DNA of 22,854 nucleotides from a virus. The stretch covers positions 1 to 22,854 of IMG/VR virus record IMGVR_UViG_3300037468_000232, one strand, 5' to 3'. Shown here piece by piece: positions 1-7,194 of the stretch. How positions within the stretch are numbered: the first letter of the stretch is position 1; each line of letters begins with the position of its first letter. The translations under genes were made by a program, and so were the position numbers. The notes under the pieces are model-generated. The model had not been told where the DNA came from. It worked only from the letters and a program-made list of their open reading frames with translations, and made no database searches.

Positions 1-50
1 TGTGCGTGGACCTGCACTAAGAACTGGGCGGGAGGACCCGAAAGCCGGGG

Positions 51-68
51 GGTCGGCGATCACCGACC
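51..68 (-). terminator. Inverted repeat over the stop codon of the gpZ-like gene
   Basis: A perfect 6-bp stem (GGTCGG/CCGACC, loop of 6) spans the stop codon at 60-62. A second GC-rich stem follows at 37-49 (CCCG/CGGG). There is no T-tract, so this is at best a factor-dependent or weak terminator, or an mRNA-stabilising hairpin. No further gene start is clear between 1 and 59. Confidence 0.25.
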
Positions 69-677
69 TCGCTTCGCCGAGTCGAGCACTCGCTGAAATC
101 CTTTGATGAATTGTTCTTGGATGCGCTTCTGCACGTCGTCACGCAGCTGCGGACCAATCGCGGACGCACCAAGGAACATCGATCCAACCGATGGGCCATA
201 GACGCCATAGAAGCGGCCATTGGATCCTTTCCTAAGCACCAAGCTGTTGGCGTTCAGGCCTTGAGCAAAGAAGGCGCCATCAAATGCTTGGCGACCTTTG
301 CCGCGGTTGATCACTGCACTGATCGGCTTGCCTGCCTTGGCGGGCTTGCCCCAGCCCATGCCACGGCCTAGGCCAGGCTGTGGGTAGCGGGTGCCGGCCT
401 TGGGCTTGAACTGGGTAAGCGTTGGTGGGCGGCGGCTGAAGCGGATCAGCGCTGTTTCGCCACCATCGACGAACTGGGTGCGGCTGATGTCCTTCTTGAC
501 CCTGGCTGCCGACAGGTTGTAGGTGGCGGTGATGCCTTTGGCTACTGCAGGTGGGACTGCCTTGGATCCATAGGTGATGCCACCACGCTTTGCCTTGTCG
601 TAGAGCTTTGGGTCAAGGAACAGCTCTAGGCGCTTGAGCTGATCAATGCCTGAGAGCGATAGGGAGATGCTTGCCAT
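60..677 (-). CDS. Minor tail protein, lambda gpZ-like
   Basis: A 205-residue protein. Its N-terminal pattern (short beta start, then helices with conserved Ala and Lys/Arg up to the VKKDISRT segment) resembles the lambda minor tail protein Z / tail-completion family, which helps finish the tail end that joins the head. I chose the ATG at 677 because a strong Shine-Dalgarno run (GGGGAGGG) ends a few bases upstream; an in-frame ATG at 716 would read into the preceding small gene. The protein is basic, with a glycine/proline-rich middle (GLGRGMGWGKPAKAGKP). It is the last full gene of a leftward group, 2 bp after the 52-residue gene. Family assignment is by pattern only; another head-tail connector family is possible. 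Confidence 0.65.
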   Translation of the reverse strand: MASISLSLSGIDQLKRLELFLDPKLYDKAKRGGITYGSKAVPPAVAKGITATYNLSAARVKKDISRTQFVDGGETALIRFSRRPPTLTQFKPKAGTRYPQPGLGRGMGWGKPAKAGKPISAVINRGKGRQAFDGAFFAQGLNANSLVLRKGSNGRFYGVYGPSVGSMFLGASAIGPQLRDDVQKRIQEQFIKGFQRVLDSAKRGR

Positions 678-679
678 GC

Positions 680-838
680 TCAGCCCTCCCCGCACGCACG
701 CACAGCAACCACCCAAGCGTCAGGATTGATCTGCTGGTATAGCCAGCCGGCTTGCCATGCAGAGCGGCCTTCTAGGACCACGTCGCGGGTTCTGCGTGGG
801 TCGCCATCGACCACCACGGCGATCAGGTAGCGGTTCAT
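680..838 (-). CDS. Small hypothetical phage protein, 52 aa
   Basis: An open frame of 52 codons starting MNRYLIAVVVDGDPRR and ending VRACGEG. It is supported mainly by its joints: its ATG overlaps the TGA of the upstream gene in an ATGA arrangement, and its stop lies 2 bp before the gpZ-like start. The Shine-Dalgarno sequence of the gpZ-like gene lies inside its last codons, a usual sign of translational coupling. The sequence suggests a short beta hairpin followed by an amphipathic, Trp-rich helix. Similar small proteins occur beside tail-completion genes in cyanobacterial phages, as far as I recall. No function can be assigned. Confidence 0.6.
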   Translation of the reverse strand: MNRYLIAVVVDGDPRRTRDVVLEGRSAWQAGWLYQQINPDAWVVAVRACGEG

Positions 839-1062
839 CGTTGGCCCAGCTCAGGGTCAAGCAGTTGCTCGAGCTCCATGCGCTTGAGCTCTAGGTCTGT
901 TGGCACATCCCAGGTGACTTCCTGATCGGTCCGGCTGCTGGTGACATGCAGGGTTTCGATCGTGTTCCAGCTGGCCACCCAGTTCAGGATCAGCTCCTGC
1001 CACCAGGTAAGCCATGGGGTGGAGCAGTCGAGCAGGGTCGAGAGATTCGTAGCGCGCTTCAT
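835..1062 (-). CDS. Small hypothetical protein, 75 aa
   Basis: A 75-residue protein, first in the leftward group 1062-60. It has a Trp-rich N-terminal half (LLDCSTPWLTWWQELILNWV) and an acidic/charged C-terminus (LELKRMELEQLLDPELGQR). Its stop overlaps the next start as ATGA. No strong Shine-Dalgarno site is visible before the ATG at 1062; an AGGG stands close by. The gene follows the repeat-rich region and a candidate promoter at 1206-1233 that would give a leader of about 137 nt. By position between replication and tail genes it could be a head-tail or minor tail component, but nothing in its sequence proves that. Confidence 0.5.
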   Translation of the reverse strand: MKRATNLSTLLDCSTPWLTWWQELILNWVASWNTIETLHVTSSRTDQEVTWDVPTDLELKRMELEQLLDPELGQR

Positions 1063-1117
1063 GGCCCTGCAGTGGCTGGTTCAGTCTGGGGATGGAGGTG
1101 GGGCAGGGCCTGACGCG

Positions 1118-1135
1118 TCTTACAGCACCGTAAGA
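1118..1135. repeat. Inverted repeat TCTTAC-N6-GTAAGA
   Basis: TCTTAC at 1118-1123 and GTAAGA at 1130-1135 form a perfect 6-bp inverted repeat with a 6-bp gap. It could be a protein binding site for a dimer or a small hairpin. The same word recurs three more times up to 1378. Confidence 0.55.
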
Positions 1136-1176
1136 GCCGCGTAATGCGAAAACCCTTGGCACGACTGGCTCTTACA

Positions 1177-1194
1177 CTTATTACACTTATTACA
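1177..1194 (+). repeat. Two tandem CTTATTACA 9-mers
   Basis: CTTATTACA is repeated exactly at 1177-1185 and 1186-1194 and is preceded by a shortened copy, CTTACA, at 1171-1176. They directly adjoin the AT-rich core and look like short iterons. Confidence 0.6.
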
Positions 1195-1205
1195 AGAAAA
1201 AGATA

Positions 1206-1233
1206 TTTATAGAGAGAGAAATCCATATCTGAA
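1206..1233 (-). promoter_or_regulatory. Candidate leftward promoter inside the repeat region
   Basis: On the minus strand TTCAGA (1233-1228) and TATAAA (1211-1206) are separated by 16 bp, a fair sigma-70 layout. It would transcribe 1062-60 with a leader of about 137 nt carrying the CTTATTACA repeats. The box also lies in the AT-rich core, so AT-richness alone could produce the match. Confidence 0.35.
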
Positions 1234-1267
1234 TATCCCAAGGTGCTCCTAAGGGGCTCTCTCTCTA
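1210..1267. repeat. 10-bp inverted repeat TAGAGAGAGA / TCTCTCTCTA
   Basis: TAGAGAGAGA at 1210-1219 is matched in inverted orientation at 1258-1267, a 38-bp loop apart. Both arms are low-complexity dinucleotide runs. CTAAGGGG is also repeated directly on either side of the second arm. Confidence 0.45.
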
Positions 1268-1350
1268 AGGGGGTATCTCGGGGCGAAACCGCGTAATTTC
1301 GTAAGAAGCACTGAAAAAGACTGCGCCGCAGTCGATCTCAGCATTACGCG

Positions 1351-1365
1351 GCCCGAAATACGGGC
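1351..1365. terminator. Small hairpin just after the primase-helicase gene
   Basis: GCCCG (1351-1355) and CGGGC (1361-1365) form a 5-bp stem with a 5-base AT loop about 10 bp beyond the stop codon at 1374-1376. No T-tract follows, so termination is uncertain. The hairpin overlaps the right 12-bp inverted repeat. Confidence 0.3.
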
Positions 1366-1373
1366 GTATGATC

Positions 1374-3896
1374 TTACGAAATGGCCAGGTCGTCAGCCGA
1401 AAGCGGCACCAAAGTGCATCGTTTGCTGCCAACGCCTGCGAAATGCGTCGGCGCCTTCGGTGCGTTTGCTCCAGTGATTCGCCGGAGTGATGAGCGGTGC
1501 GCTCCGTTGCTCCATGGCGTCGCTCTCAGCAGCTGATCGAGCTGCGCATTGCTGTTGGCGATCGCCAGCTGGCAGCAGTCCGCGTACTCACCATCGGGCA
1601 GCCTCTCGCCACCGAGGAAGACCTTGACGCCATAGCGCCCCAGGATTGGCACCAGCTCATGCCAGGTCGTCTTGCCCAAGGACTGGCCCTTGGCCACGGC
1701 CCTGACCATCTCGCCTAGGGACGCATCCAGGCCGCCGCCGTAGCGCACGATCTGCTGAAGGATGGTGTCGCGGCACTTGAGCTCGTCAGCGTCACCAGCG
1801 TCGTGCTGCTGGTTCTCCCAGTCCATCTGGTCAATCCACTGCTGTGCCTGCTCAAGGGTGAGCTCACAGCCGCCATCGGCCTCAAGCGACCAAGCGCCAG
1901 CCAGCAGGGTGCCGTGCTGATCACCGAAGCGCTGGCCGAATTTGCGGCCGAGAGCGTGCGCCAGGGTCTTGGCGTTCTTGACGATGGTTGGCAGGTTGCT
2001 GAGCGTGCGGGCGATCAGGGCCTTGCCGTTTTCGATAGTGGAGATGGACAGGATCTCGCGCTCAAAGTCCAGCCATTCGTTTTCGTCGAAGTGACCCTTG
2101 CGCAGTGCCAGCACGCAAAAGCGATCGATGTCGGCCTTTTGAATCAGCGAGACGTTGATGCTTGAGACGCAGAACATGGAGCGAATCTCAAAGGCATTGG
2201 TGCCGCCGCCTGGTGTGCCCTTGTAGATCTTGCCGCCTTCCGATGATGCAATGCGCGCCAGGGCGAGCACGTTCTGCACCATCTGCTTGTCCTTCACCTC
2301 GTTCTGCTCAAACTCATCGAACACCACGGGGATGGCGTCTGATTTGAGCGTGCCGCGCAAGCCGGCTTCAGTTGTGCCGCCGGTGGCGGATTGAAGCACG
2401 CCACCCATAAGCGGACGCATAAAGGTCTTCAGCACGGTCGTCTTGCCGGTGCCGGCACCACCAGTCACCCAGACGTGCGGCCGCCAGGCCAGGGCGCCGC
2501 AGACGGGCGCCAGGATCAGCCAGCCCAGCAGAAAGTGAGCGGAGACAGGCATCTCCCACTTGAATCGCTCAGCAATGTCGCGCAGACGCATAGCGTCCTT
2601 GTCGCCCATGGGCGTGCTGCTGGGGCCGTCCAAGTGCCGAGCCTGCTCGTAGAAGTATTGGGTCGGCGGTGGAACGTGAACGGAATGCACCTTCTCGTCA
2701 ACAATCAACCGATCGCCAAGGTGGAAAACCACGCGGCCATCGTCTAGCCAGGCGCCGCGGCCGCGGATGCGATCGGGGTCAAACACACCTGCTGCTGACT
2801 GGTTGCGAAATAGCGCAGAGGCAGCTGCTAGCCAGTTGACGCCTTCCTTGCTCGGGTGGACAGATTCCCAATAGCCGATCTCCGCCAACTCGAGCAAGTT
2901 CGTTGCGGTGTGCGATCCGCGGGAAACGGTTGTGACTTGGCCAGTGGAGCGGGGCAAGTAGAAATATTTGCCGTTGTCGAATCCCAGGCAGGCAAACGGT
3001 GGCGGCTGGATCTCGCGCGCTGGCGTAACCGCCGGCATTATTGCTGGTTCCACATCGGAAACGTCTGGCAGCGGGTCAAGCGCCTTGGCGAACCTGGCGG
3101 CGATCGTGGCGGCCTGCCCCGGTGTCATGCCTTCGGCTAGGCCATCGGCCAAGTCCCACCCCTGCGCGAGTTTCTCGGATGGGTTGACCACCTGCACGGT
3201 GCAGCGCAGACCCAGCAGGATGCGGGCGAGCTGAGCAGCAGCCTTGCGGCCTACGTCATCGGCGTCTGGCCAGATCGTGACACTGCGGCCTAGGAGCGGG
3301 TGCCAATCAGCATGTTGCACGTTGCTGGTTCCGCCTGGCCATGTGCAGACCGCATGGTCAGGAAACAGCTTGGCGGCGGCATCGGCTGCCTTCTCCCCTT
3401 CGGCGATGAGCACTGGAGCGGATGCTGAACGCCGGACCCAGTAGAGCGGCCGTGGCTTGGCGGGTGACTTCCACGCCCAGGCGCTGCCGGTCCAGGTCAG
3501 CGGACGGATCTTCTTCCCGGGGAAACGGCAGACGATGTAGTCGTCGTTGTAGCGCCAGATGTGCTCAGCGCCGGCTGTGGGCGGCTCGGGCCTGGGTGCT
3601 GTGGCATCGATGCCCAGGTGCTGCTCGATGCGGCGGCAGGCCTGCTTGAAATCCCAGCCGGTAACCCTGGTGAGTAGGTCCATGCCGGAGCCGCCACCAC
3701 CAGCGTGATTCTTGCCGCCGCACTGGTTGCAATACCAGCCGCCCGGGCCATCGTCACGGTCCCAGCGGTAGCGGTCTTCACCACCGCAGGCAGGACAGGG
3801 TTGGTGTTTGTCGGTGAGTTGCTCGGCAGATAGATGGGCGAGCGCTCCCAGCAGCTCCGGCCACCGACCAGAGGCGGCATCAATGGCGGATGGCAT
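1374..3896 (-). CDS. Phage primase-helicase (zinc finger, Toprim and P-loop ATPase)
   Basis: An 840-residue replication protein that should unwind DNA at the fork and synthesise primers. Residues 34-59 form a P4-alpha-like primase zinc finger (C34, C37, C56, C59). A Toprim-like segment follows with EGEK at 166-169 and DAD at 211-213. The C-terminal half is an SF3/DUF927-like ATPase with Walker A GGAGTGKT at 479-486 and Walker B VVFDEFE ending near 529. The size fits multifunctional phage primase-helicases. The ATG at 3896 lies 3 bp behind the RHH gene, so the two are co-transcribed, probably from the promoter at 4103-4131. No Shine-Dalgarno is evident, and coupling to the upstream gene is likely. 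The stop codon is embedded in the repeat array of the candidate origin, which is where such a protein would be expected to bind. Confidence 0.9.
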   Translation of the reverse strand: MPSAIDAASGRWPELLGALAHLSAEQLTDKHQPCPACGGEDRYRWDRDDGPGGWYCNQCGGKNHAGGGGSGMDLLTRVTGWDFKQACRRIEQHLGIDATAPRPEPPTAGAEHIWRYNDDYIVCRFPGKKIRPLTWTGSAWAWKSPAKPRPLYWVRRSASAPVLIAEGEKAADAAAKLFPDHAVCTWPGGTSNVQHADWHPLLGRSVTIWPDADDVGRKAAAQLARILLGLRCTVQVVNPSEKLAQGWDLADGLAEGMTPGQAATIAARFAKALDPLPDVSDVEPAIMPAVTPAREIQPPPFACLGFDNGKYFYLPRSTGQVTTVSRGSHTATNLLELAEIGYWESVHPSKEGVNWLAAASALFRNQSAAGVFDPDRIRGRGAWLDDGRVVFHLGDRLIVDEKVHSVHVPPPTQYFYEQARHLDGPSSTPMGDKDAMRLRDIAERFKWEMPVSAHFLLGWLILAPVCGALAWRPHVWVTGGAGTGKTTVLKTFMRPLMGGVLQSATGGTTEAGLRGTLKSDAIPVVFDEFEQNEVKDKQMVQNVLALARIASSEGGKIYKGTPGGGTNAFEIRSMFCVSSINVSLIQKADIDRFCVLALRKGHFDENEWLDFEREILSISTIENGKALIARTLSNLPTIVKNAKTLAHALGRKFGQRFGDQHGTLLAGAWSLEADGGCELTLEQAQQWIDQMDWENQQHDAGDADELKCRDTILQQIVRYGGGLDASLGEMVRAVAKGQSLGKTTWHELVPILGRYGVKVFLGGERLPDGEYADCCQLAIANSNAQLDQLLRATPWSNGAHRSSLRRITGANAPKAPTHFAGVGSKRCTLVPLSADDLAIS

Positions 3897-3899
3897 GGG

Positions 3900-4079
3900 T
3901 TAGGCCGTCGCCATGCGGCTGGGCCCTTGGCGGTCCATGTCCTTGATCACCAGTCCGCGGAGGTATGCAGCGCGGGATTGGCCGAGGTATCGAGCCTGCG
4001 TGTCGAGGTGCTCGACCAGATCGGTCCTGAGTTCAAGGGTGATCGCGGTTTGACCTTCCTTGGCTGGCCAGCTGGGCAT
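3900..4079 (-). CDS. Ribbon-helix-helix (CopG/Arc-like) DNA-binding protein
   Basis: A 59-residue protein. The stretch TAITLELRTDLVEHLDTQA is a typical RHH beta strand plus first helix, and SRAAYLRGLVIKDM is the second helix. Such proteins dimerise and insert the paired strand into DNA, usually as repressors. I chose the ATG at 4079 rather than the one at 4130: the -10-like TATACT (4108-4103) and the conserved promoter block lie between them, so the longer form would start inside its own promoter. The gene sits directly before the primase-helicase and directly beside the divergent control region, fitting an autoregulator of that region. It might instead bind the origin repeats. The target is not visible from sequence. 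Confidence 0.75.
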   Translation of the reverse strand: MPSWPAKEGQTAITLELRTDLVEHLDTQARYLGQSRAAYLRGLVIKDMDRQGPSRMATA

Positions 4080-4101
4080 GGATCTCGTGGGTGTGAATCC
4101 G

Positions 4102-4141
4102 CAGTATAGGGGGTGCGGATGTGAAACCAAAGGGGTAGGAT
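4102..4141. promoter_or_regulatory. Divergent promoter/operator element, copy 1
   Basis: Leftward: TTTGGT (4131-4126), 17 bp, TATACT (4108-4103), with the RHH start codon 23 nt beyond the -10 box. Rightward: TAGGAT (4136-4141), with GTGCGG 17 bp upstream as a poor -35, about 30 nt before the helicase start at 4172. The block TATAGGGGGTGCGGATG and the following AACCAAA recur almost unchanged in the control region 13501-13538. The leader also contains GTCACCGCC, related to leaders of the other sites. Confidence 0.6.
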
Positions 4142-4171
4142 GGCGAAAGTCACCGCCACAGGCCCTGATCC

Positions 4172-5806
4172 ATGGCCATGCTTGCTACATCAACAGAGCG
4201 CACGTCCCTTTGGCGCGCGATAGAGGATGCGGGCTTTAACGCCGCCGGCACTCCACGCGATGCCATCGCAGCCGAAATTCTGGCGCTGAGGGATTGGCTG
4301 GACGAGGTGTTTGCTGATCAGATTCCCGCGCAGCTTTACAACCTGCTGACAGCCGAATCATTGGATGCCAAAAAAGCGGCACCAGTGGCAACGGTCAAGC
4401 CGGCGGCATTGCAGCTGACCGCAGACCAACAGGTAGCGATTGAAGGAATTCTTGAGGACATTACAAAGCCTGGCATTGAGGGCATCACAAGGCCTGGCGC
4501 AACTCCGGTGCTTTGCGGCTATGCCGGGACTGGCAAGACGGTTACTACGGCGGCTCTAGTTTCGCGACTAGCAGACATGGGTGAGCGTGTTGTCGTTGCT
4601 ACTCCCACGCATAAGGCCCGATCGCAGGTCGAGCGCGCTTTGGACAGCTGTGGCGCTCACGGTTTTGAGGTTGTTACCGTGGCTCGACTGCTGGGCTTGA
4701 AGCAGGTCCGCGATCGCGACACTGGCAAGGAGACGTTCCAACCGGATCCAGGCGGCAAGAACATGCTCAACAAGGAAGAGGAATGGAACGATAATGAAAA
4801 GGAAATGGTGGAATTCCGCCGCATTGACGTTGTTATTGTCGATGAGACATCAATGCTTAACAGCGAGCTTTACGATCTGCTGCTGCGCGAGATTCAGGGA
4901 CGCCCTGTAGTTTTTGTTGGCGATGACCGACAGCTGCTGCCTGTAGGCGAAGACCAGGTCTGCAGAGCGTTTACCGAAGGTAGCTCGCTTTATCGCCTAA
5001 CCGAAGTACTGCGGCACGACGGCGCAATCCTGAACCTGGCCACTGCCACCAGGCAGATGCCAGTTGGAAGGGCCCGATTCGCAACAGCCGAGGGCGGTGG
5101 GTCTTGCGTTGTGGCCTACCGCAGCCGAGAGCAGTGGGGTACTGCTCTTTTAGACATGGCGGCATCACCGGAAGCGATGAGCAGCCCCGATTATTGCCGG
5201 GCTTTGGCGTACACCAACAAGGCGGTGGACGAAATGAATTTACGGATTCATCAGCGCAGGTATGGGTTTAACGCTCCGCAGTTTGTAGAGGGCATGACTT
5301 GCGTGACTGTCGACGCTATTCCTGATCCGATAAGCAACGGACTTTTATTGAACAGCACGGTCGACGTGCTGATCGAGGAAGCCAAGCGCGGCCCGCATCG
5401 GTTCACTGATGCAGGCGATCTGCTGACAGATGAGCCGTGGGACACATGGGAGCTGACCGTCACTGGTGATTTTTATATGGCAAAGACGTTTCGAGTTATT
5501 GCCAAAGAGCAAGAAGACCGCTGGCAAAAATCATTAAAAGAAATTGCAAATCAAGCCAGAGATCTTGGTGGCAAGGAGCGAAAGCTAAAGTGGGATCTAT
5601 TTTTTCGACGCCAAGATTGCGTTGGAAAGTTGCAGCCTGCAAGTGCGTTGACGGTCCACAAGTCGCAGGGGAGCACCTTCCAGCATGTGTTCCTGCATTG
5701 GAGCATCGACGGATGGGGGTCGGCGCCGACTGCGCAGCAGAACCAGCTGTCCTACGTCGGCATCACCAGGGCCGCAGAAAGCCTGCACGTTGTTGGGGAC
5801 CGATGA
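4172..5806 (+). CDS. SF1 DNA helicase, Dda/RecD2-like
   Basis: A 544-residue ATP-dependent helicase, related by motif to T4 Dda and RecD, which move 5'-to-3' and clear proteins or unwind at forks and recombination intermediates. Visible motifs: Walker A GYAGTGKT (116-123), TPTHKAR motif Ia (144-150), DETSM motif II (224-228), GDDRQLLPVGE motif III (250-260), and C-terminal VHKSQGSTF (from 495) and YVGITRA (from 528), typical of UvrD_C_2. It is about 100 residues longer than T4 Dda, mostly at the N-terminus (1-80) and in an insertion near 185-215. It is first in the rightward block and overlaps the SF2 helicase as ATGA. No Shine-Dalgarno precedes the ATG. An alternative start at the second Met (residue 3) would change little. 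Confidence 0.9.
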   Translation: MAMLATSTERTSLWRAIEDAGFNAAGTPRDAIAAEILALRDWLDEVFADQIPAQLYNLLTAESLDAKKAAPVATVKPAALQLTADQQVAIEGILEDITKPGIEGITRPGATPVLCGYAGTGKTVTTAALVSRLADMGERVVVATPTHKARSQVERALDSCGAHGFEVVTVARLLGLKQVRDRDTGKETFQPDPGGKNMLNKEEEWNDNEKEMVEFRRIDVVIVDETSMLNSELYDLLLREIQGRPVVFVGDDRQLLPVGEDQVCRAFTEGSSLYRLTEVLRHDGAILNLATATRQMPVGRARFATAEGGGSCVVAYRSREQWGTALLDMAASPEAMSSPDYCRALAYTNKAVDEMNLRIHQRRYGFNAPQFVEGMTCVTVDAIPDPISNGLLLNSTVDVLIEEAKRGPHRFTDAGDLLTDEPWDTWELTVTGDFYMAKTFRVIAKEQEDRWQKSLKEIANQARDLGGKERKLKWDLFFRRQDCVGKLQPASALTVHKSQGSTFQHVFLHWSIDGWGSAPTAQQNQLSYVGITRAAESLHVVGDR

Positions 5807-7194
5807 CCATCGCCCTCCGCTCTTACCAGCACCAAGCCGTTGAGCAGATCCGCCAGGCCTACCGGCAAAGCCACCGCTCAGTGCTGTTCGTGCTTCCCAC
5901 CGGCGGCGGCAAAACCGTTGTCTTCTCCCACATCGCCGAGCAGGCCGCGGCCCGCGGGAATCGGATCTGCGTGCTGGTGCATCGGCAGGAACTACTGCGC
6001 CAGGCCAGCGCCAGCCTTCATGCCTTAGGCGTGCGCCATGGCCTGATCGCCGCTAACCGATCGATGGACCTGAGCCAGCCGGTGCAGGTGGCCAGCGTGC
6101 AGACCCTGGCCCGGCGGCTGCACCGGATACCGGCTGACTACTTCCAGCTGCTGGTGATTGACGAGGCTCACCACAGCAACGCCGGCACCTGGGCCAAGGT
6201 GCTACAGCACTTTGGCAGCGCTCGGGTGCTAGGTGTCACCGCCACACCATGCCGGAGCGATGGCCGCGGCCTGAATGAGTGGTACTCAGCGATGGTGCTG
6301 GGCCCTACGCCAGCCGATCTCACCGAGCAGGGGTTCCTGGCAGCGGCCCGGGTGCTCGCACCGCCAGGCCCTTCGATGGTGGGTTTGCGGAAGCGCATGG
6401 GCGACTATGACCTGAACCAGGCCGGCCAGATCCTGCAGGCCGGCCAGGCCATGGGCGACTGCCTGTCGCACTACCGGCGGTACCTAGACGGCCAGACCGC
6501 GATCGCGTTCTGCTGCTCGATTGCGCACGCCGAAGCGGTGGCTGATCTGTTTAACCAGCACGGCATCGCCGCGGCTTCGATTGACGGCACGATGGACAGC
6601 CCGACCCGGGAGCAGCTGCTAGCCGATCTCGGCGCCGGCCGCCTGAAGGTGCTCACCAGCTGTCAGCTGATCGGTGAAGGCGTGGACGTGCCCAGCGTCG
6701 CCGGCTGCATCCTGCTGCGGCCCACTCAGAGCGTGAGCCTGCACCTGCAGATGATTGGCCGCTGCCTGCGTCCGCAGCCAGGAAAAACCGCGGTGATTCT
6801 TGATCACGTTGGGAACACTCAGCGGCTCGGCCATCACCTCGAGGAGCGGGAGTGGTCGCTGGATGGCACGCCGAAGAAAGACCGCGAGGCAGCGCCATCC
6901 ATCCGGATATGCCCGAAGTGTTTCAGCGCCATGCCCAGCGCCAAACAGATCTGCCCCGACTGCGGGCATGAGTTCGTCGCCGAGCGCCGAGAGCTGGTGC
7001 ATGTGGATGGTGAGCTGCAGGAAGTCACCAGCGTTGACCGCAAGCGCGAGCAGGCCCAGGCCAACACACTTGATGAGCTGATCGCCATCGGCCGCCGCCG
7101 CGGGATGAAGTCGCCAGCCGGCTGGGCCCGGCATGTGATGGCAGCCAGGAGCCTGCGCAGCGGTAAGGCGCGCGTAAGGGAGCTGGTGGCGTGA
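5803..7194 (+). CDS. SF2 (DEAH-type) helicase with C-terminal zinc finger
   Basis: A 463-residue helicase of the RecQ/UvsW/ComFA-like SF2 type. Motif I TGGGKT (33-38), motif II DEAH (120-123), motif III TATP (146-149), motif V region LIGEGVDVP (289-297) and motif VI QMIGRCLRP (316-324) are all present. A four-cysteine knuckle (C370, C373, C384, C387) follows, likely a zinc-binding DNA contact. Such phage enzymes branch-migrate or unwind during replication and repair. The ATG at 5803 overlaps the upstream stop as ATGA; an open frame extends upstream into the SF1 helicase but lacks motifs. The end overlaps the next gene as GTGA. All key helicase motifs are intact. Confidence 0.9.
   Translation: MTIALRSYQHQAVEQIRQAYRQSHRSVLFVLPTGGGKTVVFSHIAEQAAARGNRICVLVHRQELLRQASASLHALGVRHGLIAANRSMDLSQPVQVASVQTLARRLHRIPADYFQLLVIDEAHHSNAGTWAKVLQHFGSARVLGVTATPCRSDGRGLNEWYSAMVLGPTPADLTEQGFLAAARVLAPPGPSMVGLRKRMGDYDLNQAGQILQAGQAMGDCLSHYRRYLDGQTAIAFCCSIAHAEAVADLFNQHGIAAASIDGTMDSPTREQLLADLGAGRLKVLTSCQLIGEGVDVPSVAGCILLRPTQSVSLHLQMIGRCLRPQPGKTAVILDHVGNTQRLGHHLEEREWSLDGTPKKDREAAPSIRICPKCFSAMPSAKQICPDCGHEFVAERRELVHVDGELQEVTSVDRKREQAQANTLDELIAIGRRRGMKSPAGWARHVMAARSLRSGKARVRELVA

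Larger units (their letters stand above)
1136..1352. repeat. Perfect 12-bp inverted repeats flanking the repeat region
   Basis: GCCGCGTAATGC at 1136-1147 recurs in exact inverted form as GCATTACGCGGC at 1341-1352, 193 bp apart. Each copy is accompanied on its outer side by a GTAAGA word, so the two ends of the region mirror each other. A related CCGCGTAATTTCGTAAGA stands between them at 1289-1306. Confidence 0.7.
1118..1378. other. Gene-free repeat-rich region: candidate replication origin or operator array
   Basis: The stretch 1063-1373 holds no convincing gene. It contains five copies of a TCTTAC/GTAAGA word (1118-1123, 1129-1135, 1170-1176, 1300-1306, 1372-1378, in both orientations), three copies of CCGCGTAAT (1137, 1289, and inverted at 1343-1351), two perfect tandem 9-mers, and an AT-rich core (about 1195-1235) in otherwise GC-rich DNA. 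The last GTAAGA word includes the stop codon of the primase-helicase gene. Iterons plus an AT-rich unwinding stretch next to a primase-helicase gene recall phage origins such as that beside P4 alpha. The alternative is a set of operator sites for leftward transcription. Confidence 0.5.

Noticed and set aside
857-1162. Minus-strand frame of 101 codons over the 75-residue gene
   Set aside because: It would overlap the 75-residue gene in another frame and lacks the ATGA joint to the following gene.
1059-1241. Minus-strand frame of 60 codons across the repeat region
   Set aside because: Its hydrophobic stretch is only the translation of the CTTATTACA repeats, and it overlaps the candidate promoter and the next gene; better explained as non-coding control DNA.
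1803-2165. Plus-strand open frames inside the primase-helicase gene
   Set aside because: They lie opposite the conserved ATPase part and have no recognisable sequence pattern or spacing to other genes.
4080-4130. Longer N-terminus of the RHH protein from an ATG at 4130
   Set aside because: The added residues are encoded by the -35 to -10 stretch and leader of its own promoter and are rich in His/Pro with no RHH pattern.
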